From: Bacteroidota bacterium
GTDB lineage: Bacteria > Bacteroidota > Bacteroidia > Bacteroidales > JAAYUG01
Direction: 5' to 3'
DNA length: 64,000 nt
NCBI GenBank assembly: GCA_029571215.1
Contig: JAKPTE010000009.1
Span: 1-64,000, forward strand
Part shown: positions 43,432 through 53,526 of the stretch, piece by piece
Position numbering within the stretch: position 1 is the stretch's first letter
Layout of the letters: each line of letters begins with the position of its first letter
The notes under the pieces: generated by a model
Told to the model about the DNA's origin: nothing
Database searches by the model: none
The model's input: only the letters and a program-made list of their open reading frames with translations
Program-made: the position numbers and the translations under genes

Positions 43432-45873
43432 ATGCTGTATCCGGAACATATAGAACAGAAACTTGGTTTTGATCAGATCCGCATAATGCTTGCAGAACAA
43501 TGTACGGCTAACCCCGGAAGGGAAATGGTTGAAACGATGGCATTTATGAGCGATCCCAGGGGAGTAAACGACGCATTGCAGCAAACCGGCGAAATGATGC
43601 AGATTCTGCAATTTCACGATTCCTTTCCTGATTTGATCTACGATGATGTACGTCCGTCGTTGAAGCGAACGGGAATCAACGGGACATTTCTCGAAGCTGC
43701 TGAGATAATAAAAATAAGGCGTTTATTGCTGACAATGGCTTCGGTTCAGGATTTTTTCAGGGCAAACGGATCAGAAAAATTCCCTTTATTGAAGGTACTT
43801 CTTGGGGATATCAGAAAAATGCCGGCGGTTATAATGCGGGTCGATTCCATTCTGGATGAGAAAGGCGAAATGAAGGATACTGCATCGCCCGATCTCAGCA
43901 GGATACGAAAGACAATGCACCAGAAACAGGCACAGATTGCGAGAGCTATGCAGGGGATTCTCCGTAAAGCCCAGGGAGAAGGATGGATTGATGAGGGAGA
44001 GGGAATAACTTTCAGGGATGGCAGAATGGTACTCCCCGTGCGTGCCACACACAAACGCAGTCTGCGGGGTATAGTGCTGGATGCCTCCTCCACCGGAAAG
44101 ACCGTTTTTATTGAACCAGCTGAAATTGTTGATCTGAATAATGAACTGAGAGAACTGGAATACGAGGAAAAAAGGGAAATTATAAGGATTCTGGCTGAAT
44201 TTACCGATTTCATCAGACCATATGCACAGGAACTTATTATCATCAATGAACGTTTGGGATATTTTGATTTTATCAGAAGCAAGGCTCGATTGGCTATAAA
44301 ACTGAAAGCAGGGATTCCAGTGGTTCGTGATGAGCCCGCAATTGAATGGAGAGATGCTGTTCATCCCCTGCTGTACCTTATTAACCTGAAGGAAAACAGG
44401 GAGACGGTTCCTCTGACCATCAGGCTTGGCGACAAATATAGAATACTTGTAATTTCAGGCCCCAATGCGGGTGGCAAATCGGTATGCCTCAAAACCACGG
44501 GGTTATTGCAGTATATGCTGCAATGCGGAATACCTGTTTCCGCTTCACCAAATTCAGTTTTCGGAATCTTCCGGGATATTTTTCTTGATATTGGTGATGA
44601 GCAAAGTATTGAGAATGATCTGAGTACTTATAGCTCCCATCTGATGCACATGAAATTTTTTGTACGGCATGCCGGTAAAAGAAGCCTTGTGTTGATCGAT
44701 GAACTGGGTGCAGGTACTGAACCTTCGTTGGGCGGAGCCATTGCTGAAGCTATTCTTGAGAAGCTCAGACAGTCGGGTTGTATTTGTGTTGCCACCACGC
44801 ACTATACCAACCTGAAACATTATGCCGCATCAGCCGAAGGAGTGATTAACGGTGCTATGCTCTTCGATAGCGGGCGTATGGTGCCACTTTATAAACTGGA
44901 GATTGGCAAGCCGGGAAGTTCCTATGCTTTTGAAATTGCCCGGAGGATTGGCCTTCCGGAGGATATTCTCTCCATGGCACGCCAGCGGGTGGGAAGCAGC
45001 CAGGTTGACTATGACAAACATCTGAGGGAGGTTTTGCGTGATAAGCGCTACTGGGAGCAGAAAAGGGAAAAAATCAGGCAATCTGAAAAAAAGATCGAAG
45101 AAACACTGGAAAAATATTCGAAAGAACTGGAAGAAACCAGGCGGATGCGCAAGGAATTACTCGCAAATGCCAGGCAGGAAGCAGCCAGACTGCTGGAAGG
45201 GTTAAATAAGCGCATTGAGAATGCCATCCGCGAAATCAAAGAAGCTCAGGCCGAGAAAGAAAAAACTAAAATAATCCGTCAGGACCTTCAATCGTATATT
45301 TCTGATTCACTGAGGAAACTGGAAGGTGAAGATGACATAAAGATCCAAACCGGCGGCAAATCAGGCCAGAAAAATCAGTCCGAAAGAAAAGCAGATATGA
45401 GGGAAAATCCGGTTTTTGAAAAAGGAGATATGGTCTGTTTAACTGATCAGGACATTGCGGGGGAAGTGCTTGATGTAAACGGACCAAATGCTCTGGTTGC
45501 TTTCGGAAATATGATAACAACCGTTCCTTTCCACCGTTTGAAAAAATCAGAAGGAGGGAAAAGAAGCACTCCCAATCAGCCCGTAACCGGAAAAACAAAT
45601 TCTGTATGGAATGAACGTTTCCTGAGTTTTGTCCCGCAAACTGATGTCAGGGGTATGCGGGGAGAAGAGGCGTTGCAGGAAGTGGCACGCCTGCTTGATG
45701 AAGCATTGGTGGTGGGGGTGAACGAGGTTCGCATCCTTCACGGAAAGGGGAATGGCATTCTAAGGTCAATGATACGGGATTATCTGCAAAAACAACAGTT
45801 TGTTAGTTCATTCCGCGATGAACATGTGGAGCGGGGCGGGAGCGGGATCACAGTGGTCACTCTTGCCCCCTGA
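43432..45873 (+). CDS. mutS2: Endonuclease MutS2
   Basis: An 813-residue MutS2 protein. The N-terminal core and clamp (residues about 1-330) start LYPEHIEQKLGFDQIR, as in the family. The ATPase has Walker A SGPNAGGKSVCLK near residue 342, Walker B SLVLIDELGAGTEPS near 420 and ATTHYTNLK. A long coiled coil (about 510-640) follows, then the C-terminal Smr domain (about 725-813) with TDVRGMRGEEAL and ILHGKGNGILRSMI, the nuclease motifs. The N-terminal mismatch-recognition domain of MutS is absent, as expected. MutS2 acts on branched DNA and, in some bacteria, on collided ribosomes. It is transcribed alone from a near-consensus promoter. Confidence 0.96.
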   Translation: MLYPEHIEQKLGFDQIRIMLAEQCTANPGREMVETMAFMSDPRGVNDALQQTGEMMQILQFHDSFPDLIYDDVRPSLKRTGINGTFLEAAEIIKIRRLLLTMASVQDFFRANGSEKFPLLKVLLGDIRKMPAVIMRVDSILDEKGEMKDTASPDLSRIRKTMHQKQAQIARAMQGILRKAQGEGWIDEGEGITFRDGRMVLPVRATHKRSLRGIVLDASSTGKTVFIEPAEIVDLNNELRELEYEEKREIIRILAEFTDFIRPYAQELIIINERLGYFDFIRSKARLAIKLKAGIPVVRDEPAIEWRDAVHPLLYLINLKENRETVPLTIRLGDKYRILVISGPNAGGKSVCLKTTGLLQYMLQCGIPVSASPNSVFGIFRDIFLDIGDEQSIENDLSTYSSHLMHMKFFVRHAGKRSLVLIDELGAGTEPSLGGAIAEAILEKLRQSGCICVATTHYTNLKHYAASAEGVINGAMLFDSGRMVPLYKLEIGKPGSSYAFEIARRIGLPEDILSMARQRVGSSQVDYDKHLREVLRDKRYWEQKREKIRQSEKKIEETLEKYSKELEETRRMRKELLANARQEAARLLEGLNKRIENAIREIKEAQAEKEKTKIIRQDLQSYISDSLRKLEGEDDIKIQTGGKSGQKNQSERKADMRENPVFEKGDMVCLTDQDIAGEVLDVNGPNALVAFGNMITTVPFHRLKKSEGGKRSTPNQPVTGKTNSVWNERFLSFVPQTDVRGMRGEEALQEVARLLDEALVVGVNEVRILHGKGNGILRSMIRDYLQKQQFVSSFRDEHVERGGSGITVVTLAP

Positions 45874-45881
45874 CAGTTTCT

Positions 45882-47666
45882 TTATTCCTTATTAGAAAAT
45901 CTTGCACCCTGTCGGATGTAAATGTATTTTCTGTACAAGAAGTCAGTTTCGTCATCTGTTAGAGGATGAAGGAAATATTCAGTTGCTCCCGAAGCAAATA
46001 CAGATCTTTTGAAATCTTCGTTATGCCGGTCGGCAACGATTATGACAGGAAATGGATGAAATTCACTGCGAAGCCTGAACAGGACAGCTGATATTTTATG
46101 CAGGTCAGGATTTGAGTATAGAAACATCATGTCAGGAGGAGGAGCATTTTTCAATTGCATAAAAAGATCCTTTTCGTTACCGCTGTGTTCGGTCACATCT
46201 ATTTTTTTGGTTCGAAAGTATTCAGAGATATTGGGGCCTTTGTCTTCCGAAAGGTTGGCAATCAGAATGCGGGCCGGCTTTTTTTCATCCGATCCTGGCC
46301 ATGTGTTTTTAACTATAATTCCGGGGATGCGGAACATAAAACAGGTTCCCTGATAGGGCTTTGACAGGAGCCATATTTCCCCTTCCAGCATTTTTACCAG
46401 TTCCTTTGCAATGCTCAGTCCTAAACCTGTTCCTCTGTAAAGCTGGTCATCAACGGCTTTGCCCTTGCGAAAACGTTCAAAAATTGTTTCCTGTTCTTTC
46501 GGTTGAATTCCAATCCCTGAGTCCTGAACGAAGAAGAGAACCGAATTTCTGTTTTCGGGATAGTATCCAAATTCAATGAATCCGGTTTCGGTAAACTTAA
46601 CCGCATTGTTCAGAAGATTTGACAGGATCTGCATTAGGCGCGATTTTTCACTGAACAGGACAATGTTTGATCCGGAAGGTTTCTGGTACCTTACTTCAAC
46701 CTTTTTGCCTGCCCGCACAAACTGGAGTTTATAATATTCTGAAAGCCTGTCCAGCATATCATCAAGTTCAAATTCGCTTTTGTGAAGATGAACAACTCCT
46801 TTCTGGATATCCGATAAATGGAGAAGGTTATCAATCATGGCAATCAGATGATTCCCCGATTCCCTGACATATTCATAGTATTTCTCTTTTTTTTCAGGTA
46901 AAACCTCAGGATCGCAGATCAACTCGGAAAAACCGAAAATGGCATTCATTGGAGTACGAATTTCATGCGAAATGTTTTCGATGAATTCAGTTTTGAGTCT
47001 TTCTGATTCTTCGGCTTTTCTAAGAGCTTCCTGGAGGTTTCTGAAGTTCAGTTTTTGCTGCGTGATGTTGATCAGGGCCCCTGCAACAAACCGCGGTTTT
47101 CCTGAAATTTCCGGAACAGGCGAGGCACGCAGTTCGAACCAGTTGTCGTGCGACTGAATTTCAGTTGTAATTTTTTCTCCCGAAAATGCCTGTTCAAGGT
47201 AGGCTATCATGATTTGCCGGACGGTAGTATCAAAGGGAATGTCATGCAATGTTTTTCCCAGTGCCTGTTCAGGTACAAGCCCCAGCTTTATTGATTCCTT
47301 TCCCTGCAGAAGGATAAAAGTCAGTTTTTCATCAACAAGAAAAACCGTGGTATTCGGAAGATGGGAAGCCAGGGCATTATACCATTGCTGACTTTCATTT
47401 ATTGTTTTGATAATCAGGTCTTTTTTGCGTATTTCCACCCATACCAGATAGAAAATGATAAATGAACTGACGGTGACAAAAAACCATCCTTTAATTGTCT
47501 GAAGCCAGGTAATGGTGTGCGGATCGTTGATAAAATGCTCCAGTAGTCTGTCGGTTGACAAAATCCAGAGGACACTCAGCAGGAAATAAATAGCAGCCAC
47601 CCTGATGGCAGGACTGAATCTTCCTGCCTGGGTTTTCAGCAGATCGGTATGGTTCCTCTGCTTCAT
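45882..47666 (-). CDS. PAS sensor histidine kinase with degenerate receiver domain
   Basis: A 594-residue hybrid-like kinase. Two membrane helices (about residues 21-43 and 59-82) with a short periplasmic loop lead to a PAS/PAC region (about 90-215). HisKA has the His in ENISHEIRTPMNAIFGFSEL (near 234), and HATPase has ILSNLLNNAVKFTE, QDSGIGI and GTGLGLSIAKEL. A C-terminal receiver-fold region (about 468-585) has lost key residues: the strand normally ending in the phospho-Asp reads PDMMFLYSNP, with Tyr at the acceptor position, and the first strand RILIANLSEDKG lacks the acidic pair. It follows the PLP-enzyme gene by 6 bp and is convergent with mutS2 (8-bp gap). Confidence 0.9.
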   Translation of the reverse strand: MKQRNHTDLLKTQAGRFSPAIRVAAIYFLLSVLWILSTDRLLEHFINDPHTITWLQTIKGWFFVTVSSFIIFYLVWVEIRKKDLIIKTINESQQWYNALASHLPNTTVFLVDEKLTFILLQGKESIKLGLVPEQALGKTLHDIPFDTTVRQIMIAYLEQAFSGEKITTEIQSHDNWFELRASPVPEISGKPRFVAGALINITQQKLNFRNLQEALRKAEESERLKTEFIENISHEIRTPMNAIFGFSELICDPEVLPEKKEKYYEYVRESGNHLIAMIDNLLHLSDIQKGVVHLHKSEFELDDMLDRLSEYYKLQFVRAGKKVEVRYQKPSGSNIVLFSEKSRLMQILSNLLNNAVKFTETGFIEFGYYPENRNSVLFFVQDSGIGIQPKEQETIFERFRKGKAVDDQLYRGTGLGLSIAKELVKMLEGEIWLLSKPYQGTCFMFRIPGIIVKNTWPGSDEKKPARILIANLSEDKGPNISEYFRTKKIDVTEHSGNEKDLFMQLKNAPPPDMMFLYSNPDLHKISAVLFRLRSEFHPFPVIIVADRHNEDFKRSVFASGATEYFLHPLTDDETDFLYRKYIYIRQGARFSNKE

Positions 47667-47672
47667 TTAGTA

Positions 47673-48821
47673 CTATTTTTCAAGCGCCTGTTTCAGGTCA
47701 TGAATTATGTCCGTTGCATCTTCAATTCCCACCGAAAGCCGGAGGACTTTGTCGGTGATACCCTCTTTGTCAAGTTCTTCTCTGGAGAGATGCCGGTGGG
47801 AAGTCATCACCGGGGAGCAGATGATGGAATCCACCCCGCCAAGACTCATGGAAGGCCTGATCAATTTCAGACTCTTTTGAAACTTTACGGGATCGGCTGA
47901 CCGGAGTTCAAAAGAAAGCATTCCTCCAAATCCTCTCATTTGTTTCTTTGCTATTGCATGGCCGGGATGGGAGGGAAGGCCGGGATAGAAAACTCTGCTG
48001 ACGGCAGGGTGTTGTGCAAGGAACAGTGCCACTTCCATTGTGTTTTGGTTTTGTTTTTCAACACGGATGGCAAGGGTTTTCATGGAACGTTCCAGAAGGT
48101 AACAGGTTTCGGGATTCAGGCTTCCTCCGAGATTAAGAGCCATTCGGTATATGGGTTTTATAACTTCTTTCGGGGCTATTATGGCTCCGGCACTGATATC
48201 ACTGTGGCCGCCAAGGTATTTTGTAGCGCTGTGAATAACAATGTCAATTCCCAGAGATCGCGGATTCTGATTGACCGGCGAAGCAAAGGTGCTGTCAATT
48301 ACTGAAATCAGTCTGTATCTTTTTGCTATCCGGGCTATGCTTTCCATATCGGTTATCCCAAGAAGGGGATTGGATGGAGTTTCGATATAAACCATCCGTG
48401 TGGTAGGCCGGATAGCTTCTTCAAATGCTTCCGGATCGTTGGAGGCAGGGTAGGACCATTCAATACCATATTTTTTCAGCCATCCGCTGATGAAGTTGGT
48501 TGTTCCCCCGTATAATCCGCGCTGGAAAAGAACATGATCACCTGATGCAAGCAACCCCAGAAGTGTGGTTGAGATAGCAGCCATACCCGAACTGAAAAGA
48601 ATACCATCTGAAGTATCCAGATCACAACCTTCGAGGAAGATCAGCTTTTCAATAACCGACTTTTGGTTGGGAAGATTGAAATAGCGGGGATAAGGCCTAT
48701 CATCGGTATCAAGGTATGGATAGGATGTGGATGTATAAATGGGAGTATTGACTCCTTCGGTAATAGGATCAATTCGGGTGCCTGCATGTACGCAGAGAGT
48801 AGAAAATGAAAGATTTTCCAT
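47673..48821 (-). CDS. PLP-dependent trans-sulfuration enzyme (cystathionine gamma-synthase/lyase family)
   Basis: A 382-residue fold-type I PLP enzyme of the Cys/Met metabolism family. Segments seen are LCVHAGTRIDPITEGVNTPIYTS near the N-terminus, DGILFSSGMAAISTTLLGLL, VYIETPSNPLLGITDM (PLP-ring Asp nearby in VIDSTFASPVNQ), the lysine in VIHSATKYLGGHSDISAG, and SFELRSADPVKFQKSL. It could be cystathionine gamma-synthase, gamma- or beta-lyase, or methionine gamma-lyase; sequence alone does not separate these safely. It is upstream of the PAS kinase gene in the same apparent transcript, with no other sulfur genes nearby. Confidence 0.9.
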   Translation of the reverse strand: MENLSFSTLCVHAGTRIDPITEGVNTPIYTSTSYPYLDTDDRPYPRYFNLPNQKSVIEKLIFLEGCDLDTSDGILFSSGMAAISTTLLGLLASGDHVLFQRGLYGGTTNFISGWLKKYGIEWSYPASNDPEAFEEAIRPTTRMVYIETPSNPLLGITDMESIARIAKRYRLISVIDSTFASPVNQNPRSLGIDIVIHSATKYLGGHSDISAGAIIAPKEVIKPIYRMALNLGGSLNPETCYLLERSMKTLAIRVEKQNQNTMEVALFLAQHPAVSRVFYPGLPSHPGHAIAKKQMRGFGGMLSFELRSADPVKFQKSLKLIRPSMSLGGVDSIICSPVMTSHRHLSREELDKEGITDKVLRLSVGIEDATDIIHDLKQALEK

Positions 48822-49025
48822 GTTAAACGGATTGATAAGTAAATGTAATAAATATTACGGAAAGCCAATGGAAAGCAGATTATACATTAAGCCTAAATTA
48901 TGTATAAATTGGAAAGACATCCGTTGTGCTTCCTTTGCTAATGTTTCGGCGGTATTAACAATAATTTCTGCACCTTGTAATCGCACCCTGACATTTTTAA
49001 TCTAAATTCAAAATTTTTAATTAAT

Positions 49026-49070
49026 AATAAATCAGCTGGTTGGCGTATGCCGCCGACCAGCTGATTTATT
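49026..49070 (-). terminator. Intrinsic terminator of groESL (distal hairpin)
   Basis: A 20-bp stem with a 5-base loop (left arm begins AATAAATCAGCTGGT, right arm ends ACCAGCTGATTTATT), flanked by A/T-rich sequence. It lies about 70 bp past the groL stop on the minus strand and occupies the same relative position as the distal hairpin after dnaK. Confidence 0.75.
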
Positions 49071-49080
49071 AAATTTTTAA

Positions 49081-49117
49081 AGGGGATGTCGAAAAACGAA
49101 GTTTTGAGACATCCCCT
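49081..49117 (-). terminator. Proximal hairpin after groL
   Basis: Outer arms AGGGGATGTC and GACATCCCCT enclose an inner stem AAAAC-GAA-GTTTT. It lies 22 bp past the groL stop. It closely resembles the hairpin immediately after dnaK (30266-30301). Confidence 0.65.
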
Positions 49118-49139
49118 TACTATTTGTTCAGGGCCAATT

Positions 49140-50786
<1,647 letters not shown>

Positions 50787-50800
50787 TTAAAGGTTAATAC

Positions 50801-51079
50801 TCAAATGATAGCCAGTATGTCGCTCTGGCGCATGATTAAATAATCCTTACCGTTATAGCTGATTTCCGTGCCGGCATATTTTCCGTAGAGAACAATATCA
50901 CCGGCTTTCACTTCCATTTTTTCATCCTTGGTTCCGGGGCCCACAGCTACCACAATGCCGCGCTGGGGTTTTTCCTTTGCAGTATCGGGAATGATAATTC
51001 CACTGGCAGTCTTTTGTTCAGCTTCCTGCGGTTCTACCAGAACCCTGTCGGCTAAAGGTTTGATTTTCACTTCTGACAT
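50801..51079 (-). CDS. groES: Co-chaperonin GroES
   Basis: A 92-residue co-chaperonin forming the heptameric lid of GroEL. Family segments are [32 protein letters not shown] (mobile loop region), [46 protein letters not shown] at the C-terminus. Length is slightly under the typical 94-97 but complete. It is the first gene of the groES-groL operon. The 267 bp upstream are free of genes and lack an obvious CIRCE or exact TAnnTTTG element. Confidence 0.98.
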   Translation of the reverse strand: MSEVKIKPLADRVLVEPQEAEQKTASGIIIPDTAKEKPQRGIVVAVGPGTKDEKMEVKAGDIVLYGKYAGTEISYNGKDYLIMRQSDILAII

Positions 51080-51282
51080 ATTGGTATCGTTTTAGGTTAA
51101 ACAAAATTTTCTACCGCCTTGTCATGGCATATACTGTGCCAAAAAAATTACCGGGCTTTGATAAGCTTTTATAAAAAGTTTGGTAAGTCGGACTGAAATT
51201 GTTTTAATTAATTAATAATCAATATTATGCATAAAGGTTTTCCTTATCGGTTTCTGCCAATGCGGACCAAAAGAGAAGAAAA

Positions 51283-51316
51283 AAAATGTCAGCATGCTCT
51301 GACATACTGACATTTT
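51283..51316 (-). terminator. Intrinsic terminator of the lptE-secG operon
   Basis: A 10-bp stem (AAAATGTCAG with CTGACATTTT) with a 14-base loop. On the minus strand it is followed by TTTTTTCTTCTC. It lies 31 bp past the secG stop, which fits the end of the sigma-54 activator/lptE/TPR/secG transcript. Confidence 0.65.
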
Positions 51317-51346
51317 AACATATTGTGAAGGATTCTTTCAGAGATT

Positions 51347-51703
51347 TTATTTTTCTGGTGCAGGTTGTTCCTGGTTTTGCTGCTGTGCCGGCTGGGCAGG
51401 GGTGCCAAAATTAGGCATGGCATTCGGATCAATTGCGTTTTCGATCTGATCTTTCATGAGCGACTCGCGGTTAGCAGTTTTGCGCGGCATAGTTGCTGCG
51501 GCTGCCAGGGAGAGAACCAGCAGGGCAAGAGCTAATGTCCATGTTGCCTTTTCAAGAAAATCAGCAGTTTTCTTAACACCCATTATCTGATTGGTGGCAG
51601 CAAAACTTGAAACAAGCCCTCCTCCTTTTGAGTTCTGAACCAGAACAACGAGTATAAGGAGCACACAAACAAGCAGAATAATTGCTGAAATTACGTAATA
51701 CAT
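51347..51703 (-). CDS. secG: Preprotein translocase subunit SecG
   Basis: A 118-residue membrane protein with two helices (residues about 3-24, VISAIILLVCVLLILVVLVQ, and 53-73, ATWTLALALLVLSLAAAAT). Between them is the conserved loop QNSKGGGLVSSFAATNQIMGVKKTADFLEKATW. The C-terminal tail is rich in Pro, Gln and Ala (PAQPAQQQNQEQPAPEK) and is longer than in E. coli, as is usual in Bacteroidota. It completes the SecYEG channel. It follows the TPR protein by 19 bp and is last in the operon. Confidence 0.95.
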   Translation of the reverse strand: MYYVISAIILLVCVLLILVVLVQNSKGGGLVSSFAATNQIMGVKKTADFLEKATWTLALALLVLSLAAAATMPRKTANRESLMKDQIENAIDPNAMPNFGTPAQPAQQQNQEQPAPEK

Positions 51704-51722
51704 GGCGGGTTTTCTTTAAATT

Positions 51723-53012
51723 TTATTGAATCAGTTTTTTTATTTCTTCAATTTGCGCTGCAAAGTAAGCGTTTTTTTCCGGATATTTCAATGCCAGTTT
51801 TTCATAAGCCTGGATAGCTTTTGTATAAAGCCCCTGGCGAAGGTATATCCGTGCCAGGGTATCTGTTATGAAGCTGTCATTTTCCCTGACGCTGTGTTCG
51901 GATATATCACCCTGGGGAATATTCTCACTGGTGGAAGTGTCTATCCGCGGATTGTTTTTAAGGAAATTTTCTATCAGGATATCTTCCTTTCGTTTTGTTC
52001 TAGTTTCATTGGTTGATGGCTCAGAGAAAGGCATCCGGCTTACAGCTTCCAGCCATTCAGAAAAGGAATATTCCTGTTCAAGGTAGTCCGGCATGGAGGT
52101 GTCGCTGTTATCTGGTATATCATTTTCAAAAGGAACCCTGCCGGCATCCTCCTCTTCCGTTGCAACGGGTTGTGGGCCGCCTGCGGCTTGTGACTCCTTA
52201 TCTTCATGATCTGTGGTTTCCTTTTTGATAAGGCTTTCTGCGGCTACCGGTTCAGATAGTACAGGTTCTTCCGGTTTGGTATCCCCTGTATCTGACACAT
52301 TTTCTCCCTCCAGGGTTAGTAACTCAGAAGGAGAACCCTGTATATTTTCAGCAGAGGGAATATCCTCAAGTAAAACATTCTCCGGAGTAATGACTCCGAT
52401 TACCGGTTCAAATTCAAGTTCAAAATCTTCCGGTTGTTCTGAAAGAACCCTGGCCTGACGTGACAAAACTTCCGATATCTGGCTGCGCAATGTAACTTCC
52501 TTCGCTTGAGATTCTTTTGAGGATTCTGTGGGTTCAGGAGCAGTTCCTTCAGGAGATTCTTCTGAAGCTGTCGCGGGCTCTTCCGATTTGCTTTCATCTA
52601 CTGTTTGGGGAAGAGTTTCGACCGGCATTTCGGCGAATGGTTCTTCCTGAACAGGGGTGGAGGATTGTATTTTTTCTGTTTTTTCATTCGGTGTGGAATC
52701 TTGCAACGGTTCTTCCGCCAGTTGGATTATTTCTTCCACACTTTGCGGGGTACAGGCAGTTTCTGTCGGCATTTTCATTGAAACGGGTTCCATGACCAGC
52801 ATTAGGTCATTTGCCGAAAGAAATGGACGCCAGGCTTCAAATTCATGGGTAAAAGCCGGATTTTTGGAATGACGCAGATACCTGAGCAGTAGAATACGCA
52901 CGGTAGAAAACCATGGGAACTTGTCAGCAAGTTCCCGGAGGCCTGTCAGGATTTCCTCGTCGTACAGGATATGATCATCTTTAAGCAGACTATATAGTTT
53001 CTCTGGCTCCAT
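51723..53012 (-). CDS. TPR-domain protein with long acidic linker
   Basis: A 429-residue protein without a signal peptide. The N-terminal about 85 residues form a helical domain (MEPEKLYSLLKDDHILYDEE). The middle, about residues 100-300, is low-complexity, rich in Glu, Pro, Ser and Thr, and probably disordered. The C-terminus carries a TPR (residues about 375-425, DTLARIYLRQGLYTKAIQAYEKLALKYPE). The family is, as I recall, conserved in Bacteroidota next to lptE and secG, with no known function. It lies 6 bp after lptE and 19 bp before secG, and may be an adaptor for envelope biogenesis; that is a guess from context. Confidence 0.8.
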   Translation of the reverse strand: MEPEKLYSLLKDDHILYDEEILTGLRELADKFPWFSTVRILLLRYLRHSKNPAFTHEFEAWRPFLSANDLMLVMEPVSMKMPTETACTPQSVEEIIQLAEEPLQDSTPNEKTEKIQSSTPVQEEPFAEMPVETLPQTVDESKSEEPATASEESPEGTAPEPTESSKESQAKEVTLRSQISEVLSRQARVLSEQPEDFELEFEPVIGVITPENVLLEDIPSAENIQGSPSELLTLEGENVSDTGDTKPEEPVLSEPVAAESLIKKETTDHEDKESQAAGGPQPVATEEEDAGRVPFENDIPDNSDTSMPDYLEQEYSFSEWLEAVSRMPFSEPSTNETRTKRKEDILIENFLKNNPRIDTSTSENIPQGDISEHSVRENDSFITDTLARIYLRQGLYTKAIQAYEKLALKYPEKNAYFAAQIEEIKKLIQ

Positions 53013-53018
53013 CTCTCA

Positions 53019-53525
53019 TTACCAGTTAACAAAAGCTTTGTTGAAAATATCTTCGGTAAGAAGATCAAGAATGTCCTTGATAAGATCCTGTTCAACGGCT
53101 GCCAGGCTTTGATTGGCATCGTAATCTTTGTAGCGGGAAAAGGTTGATTCAAAACTTTCTTTGGGATTGACGGAATTGGTGTAACGTACTCTCACGTCGA
53201 TGGTCAGCCGGTTCTGGGCAGGTCGGTCATTGCCTGTAATGGCAACCGCCCGGGTTTCATAACGGGTAATTTCTCCTGAAAAATCAGCATCACCAACGCC
53301 GGTTACCAGTCGGAGTTTTGTTTGGGAGCGGATTTTTTCACGAAGGGCTTCGGTCAATTGCTGGCTCAGGGTGGGCACTACGATGGGTGCCCGGTTGGCG
53401 AAATACTGTACGGAATACGTTTTCATCTTCGGGTCAATGCTGGCTCCGGAGAAAGAATAGTTTACCGTGCACCCTGCCAGTATCAGTAACGGCAGCACCA
53501 GTAGAATTCCTGATCGGGACATCAT
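53019..53525 (-). CDS. lptE: LPS-assembly lipoprotein LptE-like
   Basis: A 168-residue outer-membrane lipoprotein. The signal ends in the lipobox LILAGC with C19. It then shows the Bacteroidota LptE pattern: VNYSFSGASIDPKMKTYSVQYFANRAPIVVPTLSQQLTEAL, LVTGVGDADFSGEITRYE and a C-terminal helix KDILDLLTEDIFNKAFVNW. It plugs LptD and helps insert LPS in the outer membrane. I chose the ATG at 53525 (a second ATG is at 53522); the longer reading from 53612 lies inside the sigma-54 activator gene. One base separates it from that gene's stop, and the TPR gene begins 6 bp after it. Confidence 0.88.
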   Translation of the reverse strand: MMSRSGILLVLPLLILAGCTVNYSFSGASIDPKMKTYSVQYFANRAPIVVPTLSQQLTEALREKIRSQTKLRLVTGVGDADFSGEITRYETRAVAITGNDRPAQNRLTIDVRVRYTNSVNPKESFESTFSRYKDYDANQSLAAVEQDLIKDILDLLTEDIFNKAFVNW

Positions 53526-53526
53526 C

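Larger units (their letters stand above)
48822..49139. other. Intergenic region downstream of groL
   Basis: A 318-bp stretch with no gene. Its right half holds two hairpins that terminate the groES-groL transcript. The left half is AT-rich, presumably carries the promoter of the PLP-enzyme gene, and shows no exact TAnnTTTG box. Confidence 0.6.
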
